Positions 38,301-48,130 of a stretch of 64,000 bases of DNA are shown in pieces. How positions within the stretch are numbered: the first letter of the stretch is position 1; the number at the start of each line of letters is the position of its first letter. The position numbers and the translations under genes were made by a program. The stretch comes from a virus. The notes beneath the pieces were generated by a model. The model ran no database searches. It worked only from the letters and a program-made list of their open reading frames with translations, and was not told where the DNA came from. Location: the IMG/VR virus record IMGVR_UViG_3300017971_000243, positions 1 to 64,000 of that record, one strand, 5' to 3'.

Positions 38301-39750
38301 CGAACTTACTGAGAAGATACTAAAGGAAAATGCTAAGGTAACCCAGGGTATAATTAATGAACTGAAGAAAAGACAATCAGAACTTAGAAAAGAGGCTGAA
38401 GATTTTGAAAAGACCTCTCTTGATTTTAAAAAGAAAGGTCAAGAAGAGGCTCTTGAAATATCCCGTCAGGGGATGAGTGAAGAGCAGAAGTTCCGAAGCA
38501 TAATGGCTGAAAGGGATGATGTTTTAAGAAGGGCTAGAATAACTAAAGATAAGGAACTTTTCAACAAAGCACTAGAATTAACCAAACAGTTAGCCACCGA
38601 AGTTAAGGACGAAAATGGAGAAGTAATTTACACCCTTGAAGAGAATGCCCGTAGGTTCTCCCAACAGTATCAGGATATCGCTCGTAATGCACAACTCACG
38701 TTTAAAAATCTATCAGAGGATAGAAAACAGGAACAACAGGATGTAGAAACAGCAATCACTAAGATGACTGATTTGTTAAAAGCATACAAAGGGGAGATGG
38801 ATGAAATTTCAAGGAAGAAATTGGAATTACAAGCTGATGAAGCAATGGATAAATTGGATAAAATGTACGATTGGGTCACCAAGTTCAGAAAGGAATGGGA
38901 CCAAATTGAATCTAAATCAGTAGTTTTGAATGTTGAAGTTAAGCAGAGTGGAGGAGGTGGAAGCACTTCTACCACTACTCCTGAAGGTGAGGGTGAAACT
39001 GTAGAGTCAGATTCGAGCGAGCGAACCTATATGAGAAAGGGAGGAATAGTTAAGCAAGTTAAAGAAGTAATTCACAGAAGAATAGGCGGATGGGCGGATA
39101 GGGCTAGAGGTAAGATAGCTGGATACGGAGGCGGAGACATTGTTAGAGCTATGTTGGAGCCTGGGGAATTTGTCGCCCGTAAAGAAGCTGTTAGCAAATA
39201 TGGTCCTGATTTCTTTGAAGGTCTTAATAAGATGACGGTGCCGCAGACCGTAGTTGAGGCACAAGGAGGTGCCCAAAGATCTGGTGGGTCTGAAACTGCT
39301 TCCACTGCTGCTTCTGCTGCTGGCGACGGTGGGGATGGCGGAGGGGTAGCTGCTAAAATAGGTGGCTTAATCAAAGAAATCAAAAAGAAAGTTATCACTT
39401 CTAATACTAAAGTAGTCAAGTTGCGAAAGGGAGGCAATGTAGTGAACTATATAAGGTCTGCTGGTGCCCGTGTTCACTCCTCCCTTTCCAATATTTCTTA
39501 TAGCACCCAAAGTAGGACGGCTTATGTGGCCGCTCGTACTGGAGGTTTAATAATGGCTCCTGCCCCTGCTCCTGCCATAGTAAAGCTACAAGAAGGAGGA
39601 AATGTTCCTTACAGCTCTAAGGAACCAGGCAAAGTTATCAATGTTAATATAGCACCTAGGTATTTAACAGGCGACCGTAGGAGTATGCGACAGGCAGCGG
39701 TTGAAATTAAACGAGAACTCGAAGCACTAGGAGTAAGATGGGGAAAATAG
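35389..39750 (+). CDS. Tape measure protein
   Basis: 1453 aa, the second-longest complete kind of gene expected in a long tail. N-terminal TP901-type core (FDQALKNLQAITRATDNEVL and QKTKFSTGEVAEGMVLLGQA, about 120-340), hydrophobic spans around 425-545 (including GGWLLLAAAIGAVVAAIKFW), long coiled coil 650-1190, then a C-terminal LEPGEFVARKEAVSKYGPDF motif. It sets tail length and is ejected with the DNA. A short Thr/Ser/Gly linker (GGGGSTSTTTPEGEGET) lies near 1185. Confidence 0.9.
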   Translation: MADRTLNLGTLFTADIRDFLSKTARIREELRKMGAAFEQGARGGSKMGSETAAGIDKVDKSVKKSGKTVQEYSKQIAKVEGAWKRVLAAMKVTASYGLAASAIFSVVQALKAGVTEIIDFDQALKNLQAITRATDNEVLGMGETIKDVAQKTKFSTGEVAEGMVLLGQAGFSATEAMQSMEAVANLATGTLSDLKTTSDLLTTTIRAFGFQTVESARVSDVMSNAINRSKLTLDKLRIAFNFVGAAAAQTGLSLEETAAAMMVLANNGLRASTIGTGLRQVLARLLAPNRNLREEFEAHGIALTKVNPKLVGFQQALMNLKPILYDSERQVVDMGKAYRLFGLRGAQAAAILTRAFVTGDFSKMLEYTYEVGSAARMAAKQMEGLGVKIKNLADRAKLIAVAFGEGGAIGVMKGFIDVLRAVAKGIADFVSSGPGRLTTSFTVWTGTIWLSIQALRGLSVAFVFLGSKIGAAITTLRLYIQLLVQLQIVSGQSLLTFKGMKTALLNVGGIIKGFKGGWLLLAAAIGAVVAAIKFWLGAQERAVNAAIKTQQEQEKTVQTLRVYAQALSDLQARQNEGKDVSKEHAGLVARLRKEYELLNGVLSESVDAVGRNAVLTQRAYEEELKKSIIVTSDLAKEQKKLLDETGKWEGFKERVKRFGGVFVGVLADFGQWILKGIKWLADFGAKIIDLANIVLRKLSPAFAFFSDVGKKGLETLSKFLGYFTENLEDAGKSTEKYKKQNEELINTYVIMAQKLKEITKGQASIEDIIKQIEEMQGVKLSPEAISAITEELNKVTVKFEKETEEWEKQLGKLPKSFQEMFRSLDPIQKVEFAKRLKQMENEIAAAEDQIKILLGKEESFQKERAAIRAKYLAKFAEDMGKETKTTEESLNDQINLIQEFVEKENEEYEGRLEEREKTYEKELLLAQGNEEEVTRVKQENLEKRTQIEKDHQDTILGYQSVITQKRGELEAELTEKILKENAKVTQGIINELKKRQSELRKEAEDFEKTSLDFKKKGQEEALEISRQGMSEEQKFRSIMAERDDVLRRARITKDKELFNKALELTKQLATEVKDENGEVIYTLEENARRFSQQYQDIARNAQLTFKNLSEDRKQEQQDVETAITKMTDLLKAYKGEMDEISRKKLELQADEAMDKLDKMYDWVTKFRKEWDQIESKSVVLNVEVKQSGGGGSTSTTTPEGEGETVESDSSERTYMRKGGIVKQVKEVIHRRIGGWADRARGKIAGYGGGDIVRAMLEPGEFVARKEAVSKYGPDFFEGLNKMTVPQTVVEAQGGAQRSGGSETASTAASAAGDGGDGGGVAAKIGGLIKEIKKKVITSNTKVVKLRKGGNVVNYIRSAGARVHSSLSNISYSTQSRTAYVAARTGGLIMAPAPAPAIVKLQEGGNVPYSSKEPGKVINVNIAPRYLTGDRRSMRQAAVEIKRELEALGVRWGK

Positions 39751-39751
39751 A

Positions 39752-40486
39752 ATGTCATCTGTAAAATTATTTCCTTACAATATATTAGCGGAAGACGCTT
39801 CGGTAACCGTTACAGGATCTCCTGATAGCGGTTATCCTGAAAGTAGACTTTATGACAGGTCGATTGACTTCTATTGGAAATACACTAATACTGGAGACAT
39901 TAGTATAGAGTGCGATCAAGGATCTGGTATTCTTAATGTTGATTTCTTAGCGATTGAAAGACATAATTTTAATGGAAGAACGATGCATTGGGAATATAGT
40001 GATAATGGAAGTAGTTGGTCACCTGCTGTTACCAGTTGGACTCAGTCTGGTAATACTCAAATCATAAAAACCCTTACTACAGCTTTAACTCACCGTTATT
40101 GGAGAATACGGGTTATTGGTGCTGTAAATCCTCAATGTACTGAGGTGTGGATGAGTTTAGGGTATGAGTTTAGGATTAATTATGAAAGTCCTTCAGGTAA
40201 ACCACTACCTAATGTTCGCTGGCGTGAAACATTGGGAGGCATGGAGAGGAGCACCAAGCTAGGAGGAGTTAGAAGGGAAAGAAATTACACATTACCTCAT
40301 TTTCAGAATGACTATACGTTGGCTTCTTTTAGGCAGGCAGAGGATTATCTGGACGACTATTCTAAACCTCTTTATATAATGGATCATGAAGGCAATTATT
40401 GGTTTGCTAGGATAAGAGATACAGAAGAAAACTATAATACGGAAGAAACTGCTGAACGAGATATTGAATTCTTAGAGATGCTATGA
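39752..40486 (+). CDS. Distal tail protein candidate with discoidin-like region
   Basis: 244 aa. A beta-sandwich N-terminal part (WKYTNTGDISIECDQGSGIL, HRYWRIRVIG) resembles F5/8-type carbohydrate-binding folds, and the rest (YTLPHFQNDYTLASFRQAED) is typical of tail-tip ring proteins. It follows the tape measure directly, the Dit position, and overlaps the hub gene by 4 nt. Confidence 0.55.
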   Translation: MSSVKLFPYNILAEDASVTVTGSPDSGYPESRLYDRSIDFYWKYTNTGDISIECDQGSGILNVDFLAIERHNFNGRTMHWEYSDNGSSWSPAVTSWTQSGNTQIIKTLTTALTHRYWRIRVIGAVNPQCTEVWMSLGYEFRINYESPSGKPLPNVRWRETLGGMERSTKLGGVRRERNYTLPHFQNDYTLASFRQAEDYLDDYSKPLYIMDHEGNYWFARIRDTEENYNTEETAERDIEFLEML

Positions 40487-43098
40487 AAACCTTAACCTCT
40501 TTTAATCAAACAGCTTCGGACAGTCCACATACTGATTTAATAAGATTAGCCAAGATAGAATTAAGCGGTCTTACACTTTATTTTTGTGACCGTTCTTTTG
40601 GTAGTGCTGGGTCTGAAATGGAGTTCAACAGTCAGCTCTATGAACCCATGGTTCTTAGTTGGAGTGAAATAAGATCAGGAAAGGTGGGATTAGAAGGTAA
40701 ACCCAGTGAACCAGGAGAAACTAGTTTTGTAATAGACAACACCATTCCTGTGGGAGGTGTGGATTACTTCACCAAACTCTTTAATTATTACAAACCTGCT
40801 TATTCCGTAGTAACCATATCTGAAATATTTGAAGGAGCCTCTGCTTCAGATGAAATCATACGTTTTAAGGGTAGCATTGAAGATATCGATATGGGATGGG
40901 AAGAGGTAACCCTTCACTGTTCTGATCTTAGTATAGATATAGATAAAAAGATAGAATTTGAGGTGATGGATGAGGAGACATATCCTGAAGCTGATCCAGA
41001 TGATTGGGGCAAAATGCTACCAATTGTTTATGGTCAGGCTAAACGAGTTCCTTTCCTAGCTGCTGATGCAGGATCTATGTCTACATTGGTAACTAATATT
41101 ACCAATGTACAAAGTACTTTCGATGTTTCAGAAGGAAGTAAATTTCCTTCTGGTGGTGCAGAGATTCAAATAGACTTTGAGAGAATATTGTATGTTCAAA
41201 GAGTGGGCAATACACTTACTGGATGTATCAGGGGATATAATGGAACAGATGCAGTAGCTCATAATGTAGGTGCAACAGTGGCAGAGATTCAGACAGCCTA
41301 TATTTACTTGATAGGGCATCCTGTTCATTCTATTGATGACGTATATGTTATAAATAGAAATTCAGATGAGAATGTTCTTCAGTCAGGAAACTATACGGTT
41401 TATACAGGGCAGAGCGGAGATGAGCATACCGATTATCCTGGAAAGGCTGTGATTCAATTTAACACTATTCCCTCTATTGAAGCCCAGGTTAATGTAGAGA
41501 TAGAGGATACTATAGATGTAGATGATAATATTGCGGTTCAAGATGCACAGCATAAGCATAACGCAGGAGGGGTAGATTACGAAGTATATGAGTTTGAACA
41601 AGCTAGGTATACTGTAGGAGATGGAGGTTGGTTTTCATGTAGTGATATCTATCACCAAGAAAATTGTACTCTTAAAAATATTGTAGATAATAATGTTACT
41701 AGTTGGTGTGCTATGCAAGGTCAGGGCACTAATGTTGAATTATCTAAAGTTTTTGTTCAAGATGCACCTGGTGATATCGAACAATACCGTGTTTGTTGTG
41801 CTATTTATGCTGCTGATACAAATTGTGGTGTACATGTTGATTTTATTAATAGTACTATTGATTGGTCAAGGACAGGTGGGGACTTTGTAGTAAATGTGAT
41901 AGAGAAAGGACCATGGAGGGAGTATAGTGGCACCTGGGAGAATTTCTTAAATGAGGAAGCTAATATAACAAGAACAGGCACTAGTGCTGGAGGTTATGTT
42001 TTAGCGAGTCTTGTATGGGTGGAGTTAATAATTGGTGCGGAGGTGCCTCAATCTTATTCAGGTGTTACTAAGCAGAATACAGTCCTCAAAATAGGTACTG
42101 TAGAATTAGTAGGTAATAGCGTAGCTGATACAGTAATCGGGGGTAGGGTTTCGGCTGACATACAAGGATATGAAGCGGACGATTCGGGCGATTATGGCAC
42201 TGACGGAGAAGTGATAGAAAGGCCTGATTACATACTAAAGCACTTCCTGATAGAACGCTGTGGTTTAACCTCCAGTGAAATAGGAACTACATACACACAA
42301 GCAGGCTCTGATTATGATTCTAATAATATCACCCTTGCTCCTGTACTTCTGGAAAAACCTAATATTAGGGAGTTCATTAGTCAAATAGCTTTTCAATCCC
42401 GTAGTATAGAGTATTGGGAGGAAGGCAAGCATAATCTTAAATGGATACCTTACACTGACACTTCAGATAAAACCATCGAAGCAGCCCGTATAGACATAGA
42501 ATCTATATTGTTGAGCTATACACCAAGAGCTGAAATATTGAATAAGTTTGTAGGTGCCTACAATAAGGAATGGATAGGTGCCTTTGGTTCCAGTGCTTAT
42601 TCTGAGGAGATAGAATCTCAAAGGAATGTAGTTCTAGCTCAGTCTGTTACAAGTCAAGCTGATTTTGGAGTATTGGAAGAAGATCCACTTCAGCTTGATT
42701 TTATCAGAGATGAATCACTAGCTCAACGCATACTTAACTATTTTAGAGACGTTAGGTGTCAACCACGATTAGTAGTGGAGTACACAGGGGGACAGTACCT
42801 TACTGATTTTGAAAAAGGAGATATTTTTGATTTTGTATTTGAAGCGGATGCGGATCTAGATAAAAGACTGCTCGGCTTGGTCACAAGTGAAGGAACTCAG
42901 TTTAGAATTATCGACATGGAGCACAGGGAAGGAGGGGTGATATGGATACAGGGTATATTAGTAGTTTCCTCTTCTACCTCTTCTGGTGCTTTTTATCCTT
43001 CCTCAGCATCTGATGACGGCTATACCCAAGGATCTACTTTTTACAATGACACAATCGCTATACCTATAGGCGATTATCAAGGAAGCCCTGTTTACTAA
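40483..43098 (+). CDS. Tail hub / baseplate protein
   Basis: 871 aa. N-terminal ~170 residues (LIRLAKIELSGLTLYFCDRS, EPGETSFVIDNT, RFKGSIEDIDMGWEEVTLHC) have the feel of hub N-terminal domains, as in DUF2163-like proteins. Later parts hold beta-sandwich inserts and a C-terminal hub fold (FISQIAFQSRSIEYWEEGKH). Expected to form the tail-tip ring holding the central fibre. Motif-based. Confidence 0.6.
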   Translation: MKTLTSFNQTASDSPHTDLIRLAKIELSGLTLYFCDRSFGSAGSEMEFNSQLYEPMVLSWSEIRSGKVGLEGKPSEPGETSFVIDNTIPVGGVDYFTKLFNYYKPAYSVVTISEIFEGASASDEIIRFKGSIEDIDMGWEEVTLHCSDLSIDIDKKIEFEVMDEETYPEADPDDWGKMLPIVYGQAKRVPFLAADAGSMSTLVTNITNVQSTFDVSEGSKFPSGGAEIQIDFERILYVQRVGNTLTGCIRGYNGTDAVAHNVGATVAEIQTAYIYLIGHPVHSIDDVYVINRNSDENVLQSGNYTVYTGQSGDEHTDYPGKAVIQFNTIPSIEAQVNVEIEDTIDVDDNIAVQDAQHKHNAGGVDYEVYEFEQARYTVGDGGWFSCSDIYHQENCTLKNIVDNNVTSWCAMQGQGTNVELSKVFVQDAPGDIEQYRVCCAIYAADTNCGVHVDFINSTIDWSRTGGDFVVNVIEKGPWREYSGTWENFLNEEANITRTGTSAGGYVLASLVWVELIIGAEVPQSYSGVTKQNTVLKIGTVELVGNSVADTVIGGRVSADIQGYEADDSGDYGTDGEVIERPDYILKHFLIERCGLTSSEIGTTYTQAGSDYDSNNITLAPVLLEKPNIREFISQIAFQSRSIEYWEEGKHNLKWIPYTDTSDKTIEAARIDIESILLSYTPRAEILNKFVGAYNKEWIGAFGSSAYSEEIESQRNVVLAQSVTSQADFGVLEEDPLQLDFIRDESLAQRILNYFRDVRCQPRLVVEYTGGQYLTDFEKGDIFDFVFEADADLDKRLLGLVTSEGTQFRIIDMEHREGGVIWIQGILVVSSSTSSGAFYPSSASDDGYTQGSTFYNDTIAIPIGDYQGSPVY

Positions 43099-44975
43099 TG
43101 GCAAAAACTTTTATCAGATTTAATAATGTTGTTATTCCTGAGGAATCTGTTATAGCCAGAGCCTTTGTGGTTTTCACTTCTTATTCTTCTCTAGACTCTA
43201 TAGATGCTAATGTTAAATGCTATTTTGCTAATCAAGATAATCCTTCCGCTCCTTCCTCTAAAAGTGATTTAGATAGTAGACCTTTGACCTCTTCTGTGGA
43301 CTGGACAAACCTCCAAGAATGGGTAGATAATAGGGTGTACACTACTCCTGATCTCAGAGACATACTACAAACAGTGATGGATAGGGAGGGATGGGAGAGC
43401 GGTAATAGTGTTCTTTTTATAATGGAAGACGATAGTTCTGACACTGGATCCCGTCGTGAGTTTTCGGCTATTGAGTTCCTTAGTGGGGCTGAGAAAGCAG
43501 AACTTAGGTTGTCTTGGGAACCTCCACGTCAAATAGAGAGGGTGGATTTTATTCCTGCACCAGGGGCTTATAGTGAGGATGTGGATGTAGAGTTAGTAGC
43601 TTACCCTTCTGGATGTTCTATCTATTATACTTTAGATGGAAGTGATCCAGATGAAAATTCTTATCTTTATTCTTCTGCTCTTCCTTTGATCACTTCTGAG
43701 TATAATTATCATATAAGGGCTCGTGCTTACAAAGATCATTGGCTTCCAAGTGAAATATATGATGGTTATTATTTTACCACTACTATTGTTAAGGTTGAGG
43801 AGATATTTGATTCTGGTGAGAATCGTTTGAGGTATGTAGATATTGCTTTGGATTCTAATGATGTTCCTCATTTATTCTTTGGAAAGTTAAATCCTCTTGT
43901 AGGAGTACTTGGAAGTTATGAATTATATTATATCAATAGAATAGGAGGATCGTGGTCACCAATGGAATTGATCCGTCAGATTCCTTATGACGGTACTTAT
44001 AGGCAGATTAATCGAGACATGGGTATAGTGATAGATAGTAATGACGACCCTATTGTTTACTGGTCTGAGAATAGAGAAAGTGGAATCTATAATGCTGATT
44101 TTTGCAGGGCAAAGAAAAGTGGAGGATCTTGGTCATTAGAAACTCCAGTATCAGATCTAAGTTCTTATTTAGTATTGGATTTTGAATATTTTATAGAGGA
44201 AGATGATACAGAACATGTGATGTTTACTGACTATACAGGTGTATATCCTGTAAGATGGTTTTCGAGGAACCCTAACACTGGTAATTGGTCTTATGGTGGT
44301 CAATTTTCTAGTAATGTGGATTATGATTTTGTGATAGACAGTAATGGTTATATCCATTGTGTATATGGATCTAACAATCTTACCAGTATTTATTATAGGA
44401 CTAATGCATCTGGTTCTTGGGTAACAGAGTCTTGGCTTCATCATCCAGAAAATGAAGATATAAAAATCTTTGGTACTTTCAATATAGGATTAGGTATAGG
44501 AGATGAAGTTCATATAATGTGGGCTGGTAATGAGTATCATCAAGAAGCTGCCTGTGGTGGAATACATAGGTTTAATTCTAGAATCATAAGGTGGTATAAG
44601 GATGAAGAAGGAACTTGGGTTCGAAGGATATATGAAGATGCTGGTAAGAAATGGGATGAGGCTGGGGATTGTAGAGATAATTGGTATACAGCATTAGATA
44701 TGGAAATGCTACCTATAAATGCAGAAAACAATGTGCCTAGTTTTGTAGGACGTTGGTGCAGTTATAGCACCTGTTACGTGACACTTTGGAGAGGGTATGG
44801 AGCAAATATAAATATAGAAGGGGGATACGAAGAGGACGAATCTGCTGAGTGTAATGCTGTAGATAGTGATCTTAATAATCATTTAGCGTGGGTATGGGAA
44901 AACGAAGATGTAACTCCTAATACATATAAATTAAAATATGGAACCACTGCAATTGAGTGGAGAGAGTATTTGTAA
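43098..44975 (+). CDS. Tail-tip protein with DNRLRE-like and CHB_HEX-like domains
   Basis: 625 aa. Residues 1-145 (MAKTFIRFNNVVIPEESVIA...) form a domain repeated in the next gene. Residues ~150-230 (AYSEDVDVELVAYPSGCSIY, YTLDGSDPDE) match the chitobiase-C-terminal type fold that holds sugar. The remainder carries five or more VIDSNGYIHCVYGS-type repeats, a beta-propeller-like series. A carbohydrate-contacting adhesin at the tail tip is likely. Confidence 0.6.
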   Translation: MAKTFIRFNNVVIPEESVIARAFVVFTSYSSLDSIDANVKCYFANQDNPSAPSSKSDLDSRPLTSSVDWTNLQEWVDNRVYTTPDLRDILQTVMDREGWESGNSVLFIMEDDSSDTGSRREFSAIEFLSGAEKAELRLSWEPPRQIERVDFIPAPGAYSEDVDVELVAYPSGCSIYYTLDGSDPDENSYLYSSALPLITSEYNYHIRARAYKDHWLPSEIYDGYYFTTTIVKVEEIFDSGENRLRYVDIALDSNDVPHLFFGKLNPLVGVLGSYELYYINRIGGSWSPMELIRQIPYDGTYRQINRDMGIVIDSNDDPIVYWSENRESGIYNADFCRAKKSGGSWSLETPVSDLSSYLVLDFEYFIEEDDTEHVMFTDYTGVYPVRWFSRNPNTGNWSYGGQFSSNVDYDFVIDSNGYIHCVYGSNNLTSIYYRTNASGSWVTESWLHHPENEDIKIFGTFNIGLGIGDEVHIMWAGNEYHQEAACGGIHRFNSRIIRWYKDEEGTWVRRIYEDAGKKWDEAGDCRDNWYTALDMEMLPINAENNVPSFVGRWCSYSTCYVTLWRGYGANINIEGGYEEDESAECNAVDSDLNNHLAWVWENEDVTPNTYKLKYGTTAIEWREYL

Positions 44976-47900
44976 TGGCGAAAGCATTTATTAGATTTAC
45001 AGGTGTGAATATTCCTCAGGGAAGCAGTATCAATTTGGCTTTCGCTCGATTTATAGCATATGGAGCTACCAATGCTTCAAATGCCAATGTTACCTATTAT
45101 TTTGTAAATGCTGATAATCCTAGTGCACCAGCTAATAAGACAGAGTTAGATGCCTTCAGTTTAACTTCTGGTATAAACCAAAGCGATCTACTTGCTTGGG
45201 GCGACGGTACAGGCTATAGCACTCCTAACCTAGCTTCTATACTTCAAACAGTGATAGACAGGAGTGGTTGGGCGAGCGGCAATGCTATTATATTGGTGAT
45301 AGACGACAATAGTTCTGACACCGGATCCCATCGTATGTTTAGCAGTTATGACTATAATAGTGGTTCGGAGAAGCCTACCTTCTATGTAGATTGGCGTAGT
45401 CAGTGGCTACAGTATTTTAATTATACTCGTTGGGAACCTGATCATATAGATCCTGAAACTGACATCGAAGTTGAATGGGATTCTGTTAATGGTGATTGGG
45501 ATTTCAATGTAAATGCAGATTCAAATGGTGGTCGTCTAAGAGCTATTGGTACTTGGATGATTAACTTCAGACCTGAAAAGATTAAAATCATCCATGATCA
45601 TGGAGGCAGTCCAAATCTTGAAATAATGACCACTAATGGTCAATGCTGGCAAGGTAATTATGCTTCAGGTACTGTGATTTACCCTAATTGGGTGAATAGA
45701 GGAGATATAGATTACTTTACCTTTACCTTAAGTGCTGGAGACGACACACCATTCAATGTAACTGATATACTGCTTTGGGATACAAGAACCACCGCAAGTC
45801 AAACAACAACCTCTACCACTACATCTACTTATAGCACAACCAGCACATTATCCACCACAAGTAGTTTCACCACTACTACTGGATCTACTACTTTCTCTAG
45901 TACCACTTCAACAACCAGTAGTAGTACCAGCACTACAATGAGCACGAGTAGTACAGAGACCACCTATACTACTAGCACTACAGGAACTACTGGGAGCACC
46001 ACTTCTAGTACTCATTCGAGCACTACTTCCTTTACCAGTACAAGTACCAGCACCTTCAGCACAACCAGTACATCTACATCAAGCACCAGCACTTCTACCT
46101 ATAGTACAACCAGCACTTATTCTACCACCAGTACCAGCACCAGTACATTCACTACGACTAGTACATACTCTACCACCAGTACCAGCACATCAACCTACTC
46201 GACCACAAGTACTTTTATAACAACCACATCTTCTTCTACTTCTAGCACCAGCACCAGCACCAGCACCAGCACATACTCCACTACTACATCTTCAGCTACT
46301 ACCACCACTCAAACTGTACCTTGTGATAATTGGAGTAGTGATCATACATCAGGAGGAACTGCTTCGGCTTTTTCAACGCAGGCTGGTAGTGACCCAGATA
46401 ATGCTTTTGACGATAATGATAGTACTTATTGGCAGGCTACAGTAGATCTGTTTCCAAATTGGATACAGATTGAAATGACATCAGCTTGGATTGTGCATAG
46501 GGTTAGATTACTTTTTAACAACGCTTCTTATAGGCCTACAGGATTGTCAATCTTATCTTCGGCTACAGGTAATTTTGCAGGGGAGGAAACTACTCATTAT
46601 TCTGGAGAGAATCCTAAGGGAGGATGGAATACTTATGATATATTAGATAATACATTACATCATAAGTATTGGCGTTTTAGATTTACTGATGCTTTTGATA
46701 GTACTAATGTTTATTTGCATGAGGTAGAATTATTAACTTGTGGTACTCTTACAACCACTACAACTACCTATACAACTACATCTACCAGTACATATAGCAC
46801 AACCAGTACCAGCACCTCGACCTTTAGCACAACTAGTACATACTCAACTACCAGTACCAGCACCAGCACCTATTCAACCACAAGCACAAGTACCAGCACC
46901 TTCAGCACAACCAGCACCAGCACCAGCACCAGTACATACTCTACAACCAGCACAAGCACCAGCACCTTCAGCACAACTAGTACCAGCACCAGTACATACT
47001 CTACTACAAGTACCAGTACAAGTACCAGCACCTATTCAACCACAAGCACAAGTACCAGCACCAGTACCAGCACCAGTACATATTCAACCACCAGTACCAG
47101 TACATCTACTAGCACAAGTACCAGCACATATTCAAGCACCAGCACAAGCACCAGCACATACTCAACCACTAGCACAAGCACCAGCACATACTCGACCACT
47201 AGTACCTATTCAACAACTAGTACAAGCACTAGTACCTATTCAACAACCAGCACAAGCACGAGCACAAGCACCAGTACTAGCACTTACTCTACCACAAGCA
47301 CTTACTCTACCACAAGTACCAGTTCTAGTACAGCATCTACAACCAGCACCTTAAGTACCACATCGTCTACAGCATCTACAACCAGCACCTCATCTACCAC
47401 AAGTACCAGTTCTAGTACAGCATCTACAACCAGCACCTTCAGCACTACCACTACAACCGAGCCCCCTCCTGTTCCTGACTTTGAAGATGATTGTTCCGGT
47501 ACTTTTACTGATAAATGGATCGATAACTCTAATAGTAATAATCATGCTCAATATACAAGTGGACAATTAGAATTAGATCTTAATACAGCAGGTGGAAATT
47601 ATGGATGTAATGCACTTTTGAAAGATGCTTTGGATGCTTCGGGACAATGGTCTTTCAAATTTTGGTTTAAACCTACAAACAATCCATACGATGATGGTCT
47701 AATTAATTATATACAAGGTTTTGAAATAGTCGAGGCGAGTCCAACTTACTATACTGGTTCTTGGGATTATAACAGATGTGAACTTGATATGGGTTCTGCT
47801 GGAGATAAAATAAGATTGGCAATGAGGTCAGATACTAGTGGATTAATAACTGTTACAGAAGTTAGTGGTGGTAGTGGAAACACTCTTATTAATGAATCAT

Positions 47901-48127
47901 TTACATACGATGAAACAAATGGACATAATGTGGAAATTGTCCTTAATTTTGATGAAGAATGGATTGAGTTATATGTAGACGATACCCAGTATGGATCACA
48001 GCAGTCGGTATCTAGTACGATTCTTTCAGCAATTGGAAGCTCTTTTAAGGTTAATTTACATTATCATAACTATTTAAAATCAGGATATAATTGTTGGTTC
48101 GACAATTTTGAGTTTACACAGAGTTAA
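44975..48127 (+). CDS. Mucin-like tail protein with lectin-type domains
   Basis: 1050 aa from ATG 44975 (TAATG overlap). Order: DNRLRE-like domain (1-145, paralogous to the previous gene), a second beta domain to ~270, Thr/Ser repeat block 1 (~272-447), an F5/8-type discoidin domain (~448-590, SDPDNAFDDNDSTYWQATVD), Thr/Ser block 2 (~590-828, STSTYSTTSTS units), and a C-terminal LamG/ConA-like domain. Such Thr/Ser stretches are the substrate type of mucin O-glycosylation and would hold the lectin domains apart on a stiff stalk. Confidence 0.75.
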   Translation: MAKAFIRFTGVNIPQGSSINLAFARFIAYGATNASNANVTYYFVNADNPSAPANKTELDAFSLTSGINQSDLLAWGDGTGYSTPNLASILQTVIDRSGWASGNAIILVIDDNSSDTGSHRMFSSYDYNSGSEKPTFYVDWRSQWLQYFNYTRWEPDHIDPETDIEVEWDSVNGDWDFNVNADSNGGRLRAIGTWMINFRPEKIKIIHDHGGSPNLEIMTTNGQCWQGNYASGTVIYPNWVNRGDIDYFTFTLSAGDDTPFNVTDILLWDTRTTASQTTTSTTTSTYSTTSTLSTTSSFTTTTGSTTFSSTTSTTSSSTSTTMSTSSTETTYTTSTTGTTGSTTSSTHSSTTSFTSTSTSTFSTTSTSTSSTSTSTYSTTSTYSTTSTSTSTFTTTSTYSTTSTSTSTYSTTSTFITTTSSSTSSTSTSTSTSTYSTTTSSATTTTQTVPCDNWSSDHTSGGTASAFSTQAGSDPDNAFDDNDSTYWQATVDLFPNWIQIEMTSAWIVHRVRLLFNNASYRPTGLSILSSATGNFAGEETTHYSGENPKGGWNTYDILDNTLHHKYWRFRFTDAFDSTNVYLHEVELLTCGTLTTTTTTYTTTSTSTYSTTSTSTSTFSTTSTYSTTSTSTSTYSTTSTSTSTFSTTSTSTSTSTYSTTSTSTSTFSTTSTSTSTYSTTSTSTSTSTYSTTSTSTSTSTSTSTYSTTSTSTSTSTSTSTYSSTSTSTSTYSTTSTSTSTYSTTSTYSTTSTSTSTYSTTSTSTSTSTSTSTYSTTSTYSTTSTSSSTASTTSTLSTTSSTASTTSTSSTTSTSSSTASTTSTFSTTTTTEPPPVPDFEDDCSGTFTDKWIDNSNSNNHAQYTSGQLELDLNTAGGNYGCNALLKDALDASGQWSFKFWFKPTNNPYDDGLINYIQGFEIVEASPTYYTGSWDYNRCELDMGSAGDKIRLAMRSDTSGLITVTEVSGGSGNTLINESFTYDETNGHNVEIVLNFDEEWIELYVDDTQYGSQQSVSSTILSAIGSSFKVNLHYHNYLKSGYNCWFDNFEFTQS
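45790..46310 (+). repeat. Thr/Ser repeat block 1
   Basis: Degenerate codon-shuffled repeats of STTSTSTSTYSTTS type in the mucin-like tail protein. The protein pattern is regular but ACC/ACA/ACT and AGC/AGT/TCT/TCA codons alternate irregularly, so DNA identity between units is reduced. Confidence 0.85.
46740..47460 (+). repeat. Thr/Ser repeat block 2
   Basis: About 240 codons of TYSTTSTSTSTS repeats with frequent Tyr, ending TTTTTEPPPVPD before the C-terminal beta domain. Another frame here reads Pro/Ala/Val-rich and is a by-product of the repeat composition. Confidence 0.85.
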
Positions 48128-48130
48128 CGG

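Noticed and set aside
46740-47354. Plus-strand Pro/Ala/Val/Gln-rich frame
   Set aside because: An out-of-frame reading of the Thr/Ser repeats inside the 1050-aa tail protein, not a separate gene.
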